DNA of 64,000 bases. Origin: Plasmodiophora brassicae (Eukaryota > Endomyxa > Phytomyxea > Plasmodiophorida > Plasmodiophoridae). The number at the start of each line of letters is the position of its first letter. Within the stretch, counting starts at the first letter, position 1. Of this stretch, positions 36,138-47,500 are shown piece by piece. Location of the stretch: NCBI GenBank assembly GCA_039704465.1, contig JASFAU010000003.1, positions 1,426,001-1,490,000 on the forward strand. The letters are read 5' to 3'. The notes under the pieces were generated by a model. That model was given only the letters and a program-made list of their open reading frames with translations. It searched no databases and had not been told where the DNA came from. The position numbers and the translations under genes are program-made.

Positions 36138-36371
36138 GGCCTTGTCGGTAGTTTGCGACGATAGGTAGTGGCACACAAGGACGCTGTTACAACTTGGACA
36201 CTGTCCTGTTGGATTACCCATGCTCCAAGCAATTGGGAAGTCGGAGGGCCCTGAACCGAAACGTGTTTGGCGAACGCACGACTTTGAACAGACGCGGACG
36301 CCATCGTCAAATTCGATGACGCGCGCAGCACGGCTACGTAGCACTGCTGCCGTCGCCGATCTGTTCATCAT
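36138..36371 (-). CDS. Possible small mitochondrial zinc-site protein (weak)
   Basis: A minus-strand frame begins at 36371 with a presequence-like MMNRSATAAVLRSRAARV. It continues with IEFDDGVRVC and a CPSC pair in NPTGQCPSCNSVLVCHYL. The Cys pattern and length recall small respiratory-complex zinc proteins (NDUFS6 or COX5B type), but similarity is too slight to assign. The frame runs on into the 5S gene without a stop before 36084, so a splice or another end must be assumed. Confidence 0.25.
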
Positions 36372-37061
36372 TATCACCAACCGTCGCTTCCGATGCTGCG
36401 GCGCCGCTGGGGACACGCGGTCAACCGATATAACGGGCATCCCTTAGTGAAGTAGAATATCAGTTTACGGGCATGACACTCATAGTGTGGACGGGATGAG
36501 ACAGAGGAGCTGTCTCGTTATGGCGTTTCTGATCCAGCCACTTCCGTCTGATTCTCGATCTGAGCCATCTTGACATAGTAATTTGACGCCAGCCGTCTGA
36601 CCCAGTAATTCCCTCCACTGCTGGAGTACTCCAAGGCGCCAGCACATCGCCTGGCCCGTTCAGTTTCCGAATTGATGATGGCCTACCGAGGCGATTGGCG
36701 CGGCAGTCGAAACACCTGTATCGGGTGACGTTCCTATCCCCATGTGAATTTTCGCGTCGTTTGATTCCTACGACGATGGGCGTCATCATAAGCAGGATCT
36801 TTGAAAAGCGTGCTTTCTGACGCCGCATGTGTAATGTCTGTTGGCCAGGTAAAAGGGGCGACGGTGTACCGGCAGCGCTTCGCCGTTCACCCACAAATAT
36901 ATGGCTTGCGCGCTAATATTGCAGGCTGCTTAGTCCGTACGGAGTCCGCACGAGGTTCGTACGAGCAGAAGAGGTTTACCGTCGTTCGTGAAGCAGGTTG
37001 TGTGTCGATGTTGCTGCCTTTGTCGATAACGTTTCACTGAGATGTTCGCGTGTTTTCAGCC
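36372..37061. other. Upstream region of RPL12
   Basis: 690 bp without a supported gene. Just before the RPL12 start, TGTTTTCAG at about 37050-37059 looks like a 3' splice site, so an intron in the 5' untranslated region is possible. Confidence 0.4.
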
Positions 37062-37559
37062 ATGCCGCCAAAGTTCGATGCTGGCGCCACCGTCGTCATT
37101 TACCTGCGTGTGTTCGGTGGTGAACCCGCTCCGGCGTCCACGCTGGCCCCGAAAGTTGGTCCGCACGGTCTGTCACCAAAGAAAATTGGTGAGGACATTG
37201 CGAAGGCGACCACTCAGTACAAGGGTCTCCGTGTCACCTGCAAGTTGACTGTCCAGAACCGTCAGGCTCAGGTCGAGGTCGTCCCGTCTGCGTCGTCTCT
37301 CGTCATTGGCGCTCTCAAGGAGCCAATCCGTGATCGCAAGAAGGAGAAGAACATCAAGCACGATGGAAACCTGTCGTTCGAGGCGATTCTCGACATTGCT
37401 CGTACGATGCGTCCGCGGTCGCAGGCGAAGGAGCTGAAGGGCACCGTTAAGGAGATCCTGGGCACTTGCTTCTCTGTCGGATGCACTGTTGACGGACAAG
37501 CGCCCCGCGATGTCCAGACTGCCATTGACAACGGCGAGATCGAGGTCCCTGCAGCGTAA
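37062..37559 (+). CDS. 60S ribosomal protein L12 (uL11)
   Basis: Unspliced frame of 165 aa, exactly the family length, starting [40 protein letters not shown] and the C-terminal rRNA-binding part with [16 protein letters not shown] are typical. uL11 forms the base of the GTPase-associated stalk. Codon use is strongly biased and unlike its neighbours, as expected for a highly expressed gene. Confidence 0.97.
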   Translation: MPPKFDAGATVVIYLRVFGGEPAPASTLAPKVGPHGLSPKKIGEDIAKATTQYKGLRVTCKLTVQNRQAQVEVVPSASSLVIGALKEPIRDRKKEKNIKHDGNLSFEAILDIARTMRPRSQAKELKGTVKEILGTCFSVGCTVDGQAPRDVQTAIDNGEIEVPAA

Positions 37560-37682
37560 TCCAATCGCCATATTTTAAACGCGGAACATTGTCTCTGTGA
37601 CACGTCAGCGTTTGTCGGTCCCTAATCGCTAGGTAGTTACGACCTGTTGGCTATGTAATGGCAATAGGGCTTCGAGGTATGA

Positions 37683-39466
37683 TTATCTCAGCCATTGTTT
37701 ACAGTTCTTGGACCCGCATTTGCAGGGAACAGCCTTGTTTGTCTTATCCCAATTGTAGTCAATTGTCAACTCTTCACCAGCTCTAATGGTGCGCTTTGTA
37801 AAAAAGGATACCTGGACGTCGACGATGTTCAGCAATGCATAACCGTGAACCATTGTACAATGACCTGCGGGATTCGGGCATCGCGATAGACACACTCAAC
37901 GCGACAGGAAAACAGATTCGGATCACAGGAATGATTCACGAACCGGGACAGGTTACCATGCGTGGCCGAGTCAACTGAATATGGGTCAAGGTCGGGTCCG
38001 GCATCAAGCACTACGGAACCGTCGATGAGAGTCGAAGGTAACAATTGGTAGGGTTAAGAACGGTACCATCAGTCCAAACGTAATGCTTGTCCAGCGTGAA
38101 ATACACGGTATCTTGCTTCCGTTGAATGGTGTTCTCATCCACGATCTTCCCAAGGTATTGGCAAACAAAGCGCCCTTTGGGAATCGCGCGAAGAGATATC
38201 AGACCGGATCCGGACAACGGAGATGGAATGACCTTCAAGGGAAAATCCCCATGCTGATGCGATACGTAATCAGAAACAGGTATAAGCTGGATCGTTCCTT
38301 CTTACACTGCGGTTCCGAACAACACGGTTCCGACAACGGGATTTATCGCAACTACATCTCTCATTGCATTCAACAATGGTCCCATGACGAATTCCACTTA
38401 TCGAGCCATCACGCTTGTACGTAAGGTCGCCCTCCAACCTACACTCACAGTGTGCACCGCAGGTATCCTGGCACGAACATCCATCTGCAGGAAAACTTGT
38501 CAGCAGCAAGAAAAGGCAAAGGAACACGCCAAGCAGTATACAAAGGGTTTGGTGATCAGGTACTTGAGCGGACTCGGTCATGATGCTGTGAAGAACGGGG
38601 ATGAACCTGGAGGATGTATGCATTTGGTAACGCGCCGTCTGTAGGTGACCAGGCATACTGACATGCCAAGAAGGTTGCTTCCCGCACAGCCAACGGGCTC
38701 GGCCAACGGCGTGAGCGCAGCTCTGGCGTCGACATCACCAGCATTAAAACAGATGCTTCTAAACAGATACTTGTGTCACACACGGCCAAAGCATTAAACA
38801 AACAATGGGACCTTCGTCTCAATTCGGCCATTTCAGCGGCAACAGCACGGCGCGTTTCGGCGACAAGGCCATGCAACTGTTTCGTAAATTAGTACTGTTA
38901 CACAATCAGGAGCGATAATGAGGTGGAACGTGATAATTACACGCTTAGGGTCAAGCGCGTCGCTGCAACTGAGAATAAAGGCTTGGAAACTGGCAAAGTA
39001 ATGTTGCAGAACACCGTCCAGTGGATCGGACACTGGACAAACTAGCTTTTCCTGTGGCAAGGTGGGTCAGATCCGCCGAAAAGGGAAACACTGGGGAACC
39101 GACTTGCAACGCTATGATTTTGTCCTCCAGTTGTCGATATTCCCTTTTCAGAGAAATTGCGAGTGCTCTATAACGCGTTGAACTGTGATGTCAGGTGTTG
39201 TCAGCTAAACGCATGTAACTGCAGATTTCAGAATCCTGACTAGTTGCTTCCTTGCGAAGATGTGATGATCCCTATCTCCTCGTGACTCCATTGGGACAGA
39301 ATATAACGTCTGGAACGCCCCATGACACATGCAAGACAGTCTATTAATGCATCGCCTACGGAACCATGTTTGTTTGCCAAAGAACGAAGTTCATCAGCTC
39401 GACCTTACTTCTATGCGGGTACTTAACGTTATAGCAAAGCAAAAGCTTGCGCTCCTGATCGGTCAT
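37683..39466 (-). CDS. SET-domain histone methyltransferase (SUV39/G9a-like)
   Basis: Multi-exon gene on the complement. The pre-SET zinc cluster is seen as CSCQDTCGAHCECRL and VECNERCSCDKSRCRNRVV. The SET domain follows with GLISLRAIPKGRFVCQYLG, NLSRFVNHSCDPNLF (cofactor and active site) and RAGEELTIDYNW. The post-SET motif is CKCGSKNCKQWL at the very C-terminus. This order is typical of H3K9 methyltransferases. The N-terminal part is assembled from small coherent exons: MTDQERKLLLCYNVKYPHRS from 39466, then KREYRQLEDKIIALQEKLV, then LHGLVAETRRAVAAEMAELR. Their joins were not all verified, so the start is tentative. No chromodomain or ankyrin repeats are seen. Confidence 0.85.
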
Positions 39467-40539
39467 AGGTACGTCTTGCCCCTTCAACCAGATGTCAGGC
39501 CAATTTTGAGCAGTGAGGCGACTACATCACCTGGCGGCCCGTTTCTGTCCTCAACAGATGGCGATGCTGTGACCACGACGGTGACACCAGCAGTCCGCAT
39601 AGTTCAGCATACCACTCAGGACTCCTACCATGGCGTCAATTAACATCAGACAAAAGCCCAAACGTTTACAGACGTTGGGCTTGTGCTCCTAGCCTTGAAG
39701 ACGTCCGACCTCATCGTCCTAAGCAGTTGATAAGACAGCCAGTTCCAATCAGATCAGCAAGAGTGTTCACCGTTCTCCATACTGCGGCAGGTCTTGCTCG
39801 CCATCACAAGGGATGCGCTGGGAACGCTGATCGACAAGTCTTCCTTTAACGAGACTGTGGCATTCAGCACTGCGAACCTGGGCAACATGTAACTCCAATC
39901 ACCCCGTGCATTCAATTGGGGTAAACCAATGCGGCTGTACCGTGATGCCATTGAGAACCGGGCTGAGGGCTGGTTCCGGAGACGGAGGGCGATACTCGTC
40001 GTTGCTGGCACCGCCTGGCTTCATGGTCTTGCGTGCATAGTACGTCCGTCGCGAGCGCTTCCATTGCGAATCGCGGCCAGGCGGAACGCCTTCTGGAGCA
40101 ATCTGTGCAGCGCCCTGTCGGCTGCACGGCACCGTCCGATCGTTGTCCATGCCGCATCCGTCACCGCAGTACCGACGGCATCACCTCATTATGGCGGCGC
40201 GTGCGGTGGCCGTGGCAGACGTCCAGGTGGACGGAGTGATGGGGATGGTTAGAACGTACAGGCTGAGGCTGGTCAACGTTCCTCACACCAGTGCTGCTGG
40301 GAAGGTTGATACGCGGTTGGCAACACTGTGGGCCCGACGGACTTCGTGACGTACATGGGTCAATGCATCAGAATCTGATATCGACCAGGAGGCAGAACAG
40401 CGTGTACGACCATTCGACCTGGCGACACCCATCATAGATCGCGTTGTCCTGTTGGAGATGCCGTCACCACCAAGCGTCTTCGGTATGCTTCCTAACCAGG
40501 CTAAAGGAGACAAGTAATCGGTAGAAGCACCGACGGCAT
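39467..40539. other. Unassigned region between the SET gene and the 5S inverted duplication
   Basis: Short coherent-looking frames occur on the minus strand at 39754-40150 and 40283-40513 and on the plus strand at 40195-40350 and 40370-40517. None carries a recognised domain or makes a full gene that I can splice. Some may be 3' exons of the giant gene to the right. Confidence 0.35.
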
Positions 40540-40683
40540 CTCCACATGGTCATCTTGGAACTCGACATCTGTCATCTTCGCGCCAGGCCGGGTAAGTCAG
40601 CCTGCCTGCTGGATCCATTATCACGGGCGCACGCCGATTCGCAGGCAACCACCAACTTGGCAGAATCAAAAGGTTCCAAAAAA

Positions 40684-40803
40684 GGTTACATCACCATGCG
40701 GTTCCCCGGTGGTCCCCCTCCCGAGTACTGAACAGGCCAAACACCATTTGGCTTCGCAATTCGGAATGAGATACGGCACATTCGGTGTTGTATGAACGTA
40801 ACC
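40684..40803 (-). rRNA. 5S ribosomal RNA, dispersed copy 4
   Basis: 120-nt 5S gene on the minus strand, common sequence form, with the A6 run at 40678-40683 acting as its T6 terminator on the complement. It lies in the left arm of the 300-bp inverted duplication. Confidence 0.95.
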
Positions 40804-40836
40804 GTTAGTGCTGGTGGTGCATCTCCGGCTTGATGT
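40804..40836 (-). promoter_or_regulatory. Conserved 5S upstream element, copy 4
   Basis: The 33 bp before the gene match the upstream element of copies 1, 5 and 6, with three extra bases (AAC) next to the gene, shared only with copy 5. Confidence 0.55.
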
Positions 40837-40979
40837 AATGCATAGCTGCGGCCAGCCTTCAGGCAGCGCGTCAGGTCAAACCTGACGTTTCGGCCCTGGA
40901 GTGTACGGCTGCGACGCCGATGCCACCCGTCCCACATCAGTTCGTGACGTATGCATCGCTTTCAAGTCCAGCGCCATGG

Positions 40980-41232
40980 CTAGGTAGCTACGCTGCTGGT
41001 GGTTGCCAGATTATGAAGGGGACCGCGCCAGTGGGCCTCCGGCAGACACCGATGACGACGGCCTCGGCGGCTCTGCTTCCAGGTTGTTAGGCCATTCTCT
41101 GCGTCCAGGACCTCAGCGCGCTGGCCCATGAAATACAAATCATCCCGCGTGATATAGATATCGGTGTCTTCGGCGTCGATCTTTTTGTCGATTTCAACAC
41201 GACGGTGCTCCAGTGCACGCCGGCCGTGCGCC
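40980..41232 (-). CDS. Possible 3' exon or cytoplasmic tail of the giant gene (weak)
   Basis: A charged open frame on the complement ends at a TAG at 40980-40982. It contains ALEHRRVEIDKKIDAEDTDI, YITRDDLYFMGQRAEVLD and a basic CRRGRR-like stretch. The composition suits an intracellular tail. Joining it to the Cys-rich part would place 5S copy 5 in an intron; the GGGTAAGT near 41487 on the complement is a strong donor consensus for such an intron. The join is inferred, not shown. Confidence 0.3.
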
Positions 41233-41242
41233 CCAGGGAATT

Positions 41243-41275
41243 ACATCAAGGTGGAGATGCACTACCAGCACTAAC
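41243..41275 (+). promoter_or_regulatory. Conserved 5S upstream element, copy 5
   Basis: 33-bp element directly before the 5S gene, same pattern as copies 1, 4 and 6, including the extra AAC shared with copy 4. Confidence 0.55.
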
Positions 41276-41395
41276 GGTTACGTTCATACAACACCGAATG
41301 TGCCGTATCTCATTCCGAATTGCGAAGCCAAATGGTGTTTGGCCTGTTCAGTACTCGGGAGGGGTACCACCGGGGAACCGCATGGTGATGTAACC
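41276..41395 (+). rRNA. 5S ribosomal RNA, dispersed copy 5
   Basis: 120-nt 5S gene with a T6 terminator at 41396-41401. It has one substitution in the internal control region, GGGGTACC in place of GGGGGACC, which could reduce TFIIIA binding. It is antisense to the giant Cys-rich gene. Confidence 0.93.
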
Positions 41396-41599
41396 TTTTT
41401 TGGAACCTTTTGATTCTGCCAAGTTGGTGGTTGCCTGCGAATCGGCGTGCGCCCGTGATAATGGATCCAGCAGGCAGGCTGACTTACCCGGCCTGGCGCG
41501 AAGATGACAGATGTCGTGTTCCAAGATGACCATGTGGAGCTGCGCTGGAGGTGCCAGCAGCGTGTCGCATGAGGAACCTCTCCCATCGGCAAATGTGGA

Positions 41600-44500
41600 G
41601 GGGACCGATGGCAAATCCATTACTGAAACGTTTATGGAGCCACTGTCCGATACTGAGTGCCAAGGTTGACGCCTGCCGTGTTTCCAAACTGATCGATGCA
41701 CGATCCCGGGCAATAGTACCCGCTGAGCACCACGCCGCTGACTTGAGTCAGGCCATGTGCTGCACAGTACATGCCCGGTGGGCACTTCTGGCATTCAACG
41801 ACAGACATCAGCATGGTCTGGTTGCCAAAGCGACCAGGTGGGCATAACGGCAGCGTTGTGTTCGACCCGGCCGGGCAATAGAATCCAGCCGGACAGGGTA
41901 GCGGGTTCGTCGTTGCCTCCGGACAATACCACCGTGCTGGGGCAATCACGAGATCAGCGGTCAATGTCGCGACAGGGTTACGACTGTACCTGGGCACTGT
42001 AAGCACGTCGATTGCCCTGAGAAGATTCGATTAGTAAATTGATGGGGTTGACATTTCGAACACTGTCCGACCTGTGACGTTCTGGTACTGGCCTGGGGCG
42101 CAACCGATCGGTGCCGAACTCCCAGCTGGGCACATCGTTCCTGTCGGACAGATGCCCGATGATGGCGTTGACGTTCTCACGCCCCCGGTGCAGTAGTATC
42201 TGACATTAGCATATTCTACTAAGCAAAGGCGAATTCGATCGAGACGTCGAGCGCAAGACCCACCCAGAAGTGCATGGTCCGGTCGGCTGTGCAGCACCTG
42301 GTACACTGCAGTACGAGCCACCTGAACAGGCAGTACACCTAGATCATGGTCAATACCAACGGAACGAGGCTGGACGTGCAAGACGGACTGTGACAGGTTC
42401 GTTGCGCCAGTCACGTTCATGAAGGTTGACACGGGGCACGAGGCCGGCGTCCCTGATCCAGCAGGGCAGTATGACCCCTTCGGGCATACGACAGCCTGGG
42501 CCGACGTGGATGATGATGGGCAATAGTAACCCTGCGTGCATGGTCCGCTTGGTGCCGATTGCCCTTGATTCGCGCAGTACGACCCTTGTGGACAAGGAAG
42601 GCATTGCGCTACTGACCCCGCGTTCGCTGTCGGGTTATACGATCCTGCTGGGCATAGCTTGGCAACGGCGCTGCCTGCAGGACAATATGCGCCTACACCC
42701 ACGCTCGTCAGTATCGAACGAACACGTACGAGGCCGTTTCTCAAACCGGTCGGGCATTCGTTATGGGTCGTCATTGACGCATTCGCGCAAAGACGACCGG
42801 CGGGACATGTCAAGCACGATCCGGTCGCCGAGTCTGGGTTGTATGTCCCTGGTGAGCAAGGCAACGTGGTACTGCTGCCCACGAGGCTGTATCGTCCAGG
42901 TGGTGCAGCGTACTGTTGCGGGTTGGCAGCCGACCCAATGCAATAGTACCCTGCCGCGCATGGCCCACTTGGATTCGCGCTCCCGCCTCCCGAACAGTAC
43001 TGTCCCGGTGGGCATGGAATGCAATCCGATGACGATACCGCGCCTGTCGTGTTGCGGAATGATCCTGGGCCACAAGCCGTCGGGCGTGACGATCCAGCGG
43101 TTGCATAGTACCCAACAGGCACAATAGCACCACCATCGGTAGGCAAATGGGGCGACGCTGTAAGCGAGTTGCCAGTGCAGTAGTATCTAGTGGGACATAT
43201 CGTCAGAGGAGGGACGTTCCAAGAAAACCAGTGGGTTACCCAGATGAGCATTTCGCGTCGGGAGAGGTTAACCCCGGCAGATCACAAGCCCAACCAGCCG
43301 TGCATGGCGTACAAGACGAGACGCTTCGCAGTCCAGTCGTATTGCTAAAGGTCCCGATCGGACAATGCTGAGGGGATATCGTTCCCGCTGGGCAGTAACT
43401 GCCAGCAGGACAACTGACAGGCGCCGAGGTTCCGGCCGCGGGGCAATAATATCCTGTGGGTCGGCGGTCAGCTTTGGCAGCAACGTTCGGCATCACCGTG
43501 AACACTGGGCCGACCTGGTGTGCATGATGTACAGAACGTTGCCGACGTGGCTCCCGTCACGTTGCTGGATACGCAGGCGTTAAGATACGACGGAGCAGGC
43601 GATCTCGGGACTTACTTGAATGTCCCAGCAGGGCAAGCAGCAGCGGTAGCGTTTGTGCTGCTAGCTGGGCACCAGTACCTACAGACATGTTCCGTGTAAG
43701 ACGTCGACCATGCAGAATCGAGAGGATGAGTGCCACCCTGTGGCACAGGCACCCGTAACAGTAGATTGGGCTGTGGCGTTACAGTATGACCCAGCCAAGC
43801 ACCCCAGGCAGGAGCTGACAGATGCGCCACCGGGTAGCGGATTGTATGTTGAAACGGGGCATGGCACCTGAACTGGGGTGGCTGCTGGACAGTACCAACC
43901 AGGCGCACAGGCATGACTTTGAAGGTTGGGCACCACCGTCGAACTACAGACAGAAGTCCTAGCGTCAACGATACGGCGACGTTGTTTAGCGTCCAAGCGA
44001 CGAACTTTGAAGGACAGAAAAGGCCGGGAGGGCACGTTCGTCCAACGAGATCAGCATCAGAGAGAGTTCCCGCCTCACAGTAGTATCTGTTCAGGGAGGC
44101 ATGAGAATAACGAATGCGTCAACCGCGATATACAGCGTACCCAGCAGGACACGTTATGCACGACGAGGAATTTGAAGGAGAGTACGAACCCGCAGGACAT
44201 GGGATCGGTGTCACTAGCGCCAGAGAAGGGCATTTGTATCCTATCATCCTCAACGTCACAATTGTGACGAACATCGCTGATTGAGCATATTCTTTCACCT
44301 GCTGGGCACGACAAACAGGATGTCGGCTTGCCAGATACAGGGTACGCACTCGTCGTACCAGACACGTTCGCGTACGTCTTGATAGGACACGGCCAATAAT
44401 GGGTCGACCCCGTTGCGTTCACGTAGTATCCAACCGGCGCAGGTGTGCACCCGCTGCTGTCCGTCAGGTTCGTCAGTGTGGAATACGTGCCCAATGGGCA

Positions 44501-47500
44501 CGGGTAAAGGTTTGGCGCCGTCGAATTCACTGGACAGTAAAACCTAGGGAACGTTGAACTTCCGCAGATTCAGGACTAACGATTCGCTTACCCAGCGGAG
44601 CAAGTCCCGCTCGGGACCGTTAGCCCTCCTGCACACCAGCGGCCGGCCGGGCAGGCATTGCATTGGGAAGCGGACGACAGAATGGTGGAATTGGAGTACG
44701 TCCCAGGTGGGCATGGATAGCTTGTTGGCGTTGGGGTGCTTTGAGTGCAGTAATACCCAGCAGCGCCTAACCCACTATAAGCTCACTTCGTCTGGAGACC
44801 GACTCTCATCGCAAACGTACAGGGCTTCTTGGTCAGCTGAGTACCTCCGGTACCACTTGAACATGCCCATTGTGGAGGGCACGGGAGACAGTCATTGGCA
44901 GACGTCGCATTGGTGGCATCTGTGAACGTTCCAGCAGGGCATGGATTCCCCGTCGGGGAGGTAGATCCACCAGGACAGTAATAACCTGTTGTCAAAGTGG
45001 CTCAACACGACGAGATATTGACAACCATAACTGCTCCTCATCCTACCGGGGCTGCATGAATGATAAACAGTCGTTTGCCCAGTCAACGGGCAAGCGAAAC
45101 CTGGCCCACACCCGTCAGGTTTCGGACGTCCTCCTACAGATCATGGACCGCACCTGGAGTGCACTGCTGACAAGCAGCACTAGTGCTGGCCGCGAAATTC
45201 GGGTTGAACCTCCCAGGTGAACAGGGCGTTGGTTGTTGGGCGCCAAGTTGACAGTATCCGCCTAAATGCAGTCAGCAACGAGCAATCAGTAGGGAACGTC
45301 AACGTCAGACCTGGATCGCAGGTTATGCAGTCTGAAGGAGCGGTGAGGCCCAAACGCGTCCCGGAATACGTTCCTATTCGAATGTTATAACAACGCCGAG
45401 GTCCACCGTTCCTCATGGGGGAGATACCGGCAGGGCACTTGACGGGCGGGGAAGGATCGGTTGGGCTCCCAGTCTGCTGGGGACAATAATACCCTTGAGG
45501 GCATAACAGGTTAGCGTTCGCTGAGCCTGCAGGACAGTAACGTCCCTGATTCGTCCAAACGTCACCGATCGACGTCTACGATTCGATTTGTTACATTAAT
45601 GACGCACCATGGGGCACGACAGGCAATGTAGACTGGCGCTCCACTGGCCAAGGTTCGGGTTATACGTACCAGCAGGGCAGGGGAACGACAGGTACGAAGT
45701 CGTCCCAGTTGGGCACTGTGCAATAACAAACCCAACTGAGCCTCCTGTTGGGGCAGTCGCCATGTACCTTACGTAATATCCTGGCGGGCATGCCAGCAGC
45801 GACGAGGTCCCGCTCATACCAGAATTCGGGCACTACGAGCAGATCAGCGTCGGATGTGGCCCAGAGCGAGGTCCACTGACATAATAGCCTTGAGGGCAGC
45901 TGGTACATCCGGACGCTGCCGACGTTGCCTGGGTCACGGTTCCATACGTCCCGGCAGTACAAGGCGTCATGGTGGCCGTCGTGACGCCGGACGCGCACCA
46001 GTATCCAACTGGGCATTCTGATCCTGGACGGGGCGGTCACGTTGGTTCGTTTGGGCCATCCACGTTGAAGCCCGAGAGTGCCCCACCAGCGGGATTGGCT
46101 GTTGTCGAACCAGCAGGGCAGATGAAGCCAGCGTTGCAGTTCGAACAAGAACCTTGCCCATTGCTGGACGTGTACTTTCCTGTGTGGCCCATCACATCCT
46201 CTTCCCCATGCAGCTTGACAACGTCCCCCCTACCGGCAGAGCATAGGGTTGGAGCAGTCGCGCTGGCAGGACAGTACGATCCGGCAGGGCACTGATCAAG
46301 GGCGTGCCGTCAATAGTGATCTGGGTGGTCGGTTAAACAACCGTCATCACCGTCAAGCAGGCCGTTAGCCCTCCGCTGGAGTATCTTCCGGCGACACATT
46401 GCGTCCCAGCCTGCGTGTTCAGCGGGCACTCATACCCTACTCAAAGCACATGAGCGACGGCATCGGCTGTCTGCCATCGAGGATCTGACCCGGCGGACAC
46501 TGTGTACATGTTGATTGCCCAGCCAACGAATACGTTCCTGGTGGGCACGCCGTCGCCGTGAATTCCTGCATGCTGGGACACGCGTATCCGGCAGGGCATT
46601 GCTGAACACGCCTTGAGAACAGGCTCGACATGCCAGCGAAGATTTATAAACACCTACCTGGCAACTTGTAGAACCTCCAAATGCAAAGCTTCCCGTTGGG
46701 CATACCGCAGGCGAAGACCCCGATCGAGATGCCGAGGGACACCTGCTCGCAGATCAGAGACCCAAGCTGGTCGCGGCCAACGTGCCGATAAACAAACGTA
46801 CTGGAAACCCGGAGGACAACGATCACAGTAAGCGGCCCCTGCTAACGATGTCGACCCTGGCGGGCACGGCAGGATCGCTGCCTGGTTCGTGTACGGGCAG
46901 TAGGAACCCGCAGGGCCTGTATACCAGGATGTGAACAATTTGCTCTCTCTCTCTACTCGGGAGGGAACCCTGATGCACCGACATTGCGAGCAGGTCGTCG
47001 CGTTGCCAATGGCGTACGTGCCTGGCAGACAGGCCGCATTCTGGCTACCGTCTTTCGCTGGGCAAGCGTACCTGGAAGGACGTCGTTTGTTCAGCGGATT
47101 AGCCACCGAGGTCAGCTGCCCAGGCGCTAACCCAGCTGGACACGGCGAACACTGCGAACTCGAGGTGGCGGACCACAATCCAGCAGGGCAGGCGACCACA
47201 GTGGCCACTGTGGTCGAAGGACAGTAACTCCCTGAACAGCCACAGGCGTTGGTGCCCGACGTCACACGAGCCAGACAGACGCGTTCTTACCCGCCGGGCA
47301 GGCAGCGCAAGTGGCGAGACCGCCCGTCGAGTACTTCCCGGGTTGACAGGGCTGTACGATGCCCGAATCGATTTGAGGACACTGCCCCAGGACACATCAG
47401 GTGTCGTAGTCGTCGAACGAACACACGTGACATTGAACTCACCGCAAACCCGGCTGGACAGGACGTGCACGAGGTCTGGTTGCCTACAGAACCAGCACTG

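Larger units (their letters stand above)
40540..40839. repeat. 300-bp inverted duplication, left arm (contains 5S copy 4)
   Basis: This block matches 41240-41539 in reverse orientation over exactly 300 bp without indels. It comprises 144 bp of downstream flank, the 5S gene and 36 bp of upstream flank. Only a handful of substitutions are visible. The two arms are 400 bp apart. Confidence 0.9.
41240..41539. repeat. 300-bp inverted duplication, right arm (contains 5S copy 5)
   Basis: Reverse-complement partner of 40540-40839. On the minus strand its flank is open as LHMVILEHDICHLRARPG and continues from the giant gene's frame. This arm is therefore probably the source and the left arm the copy. 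Confidence 0.9.
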
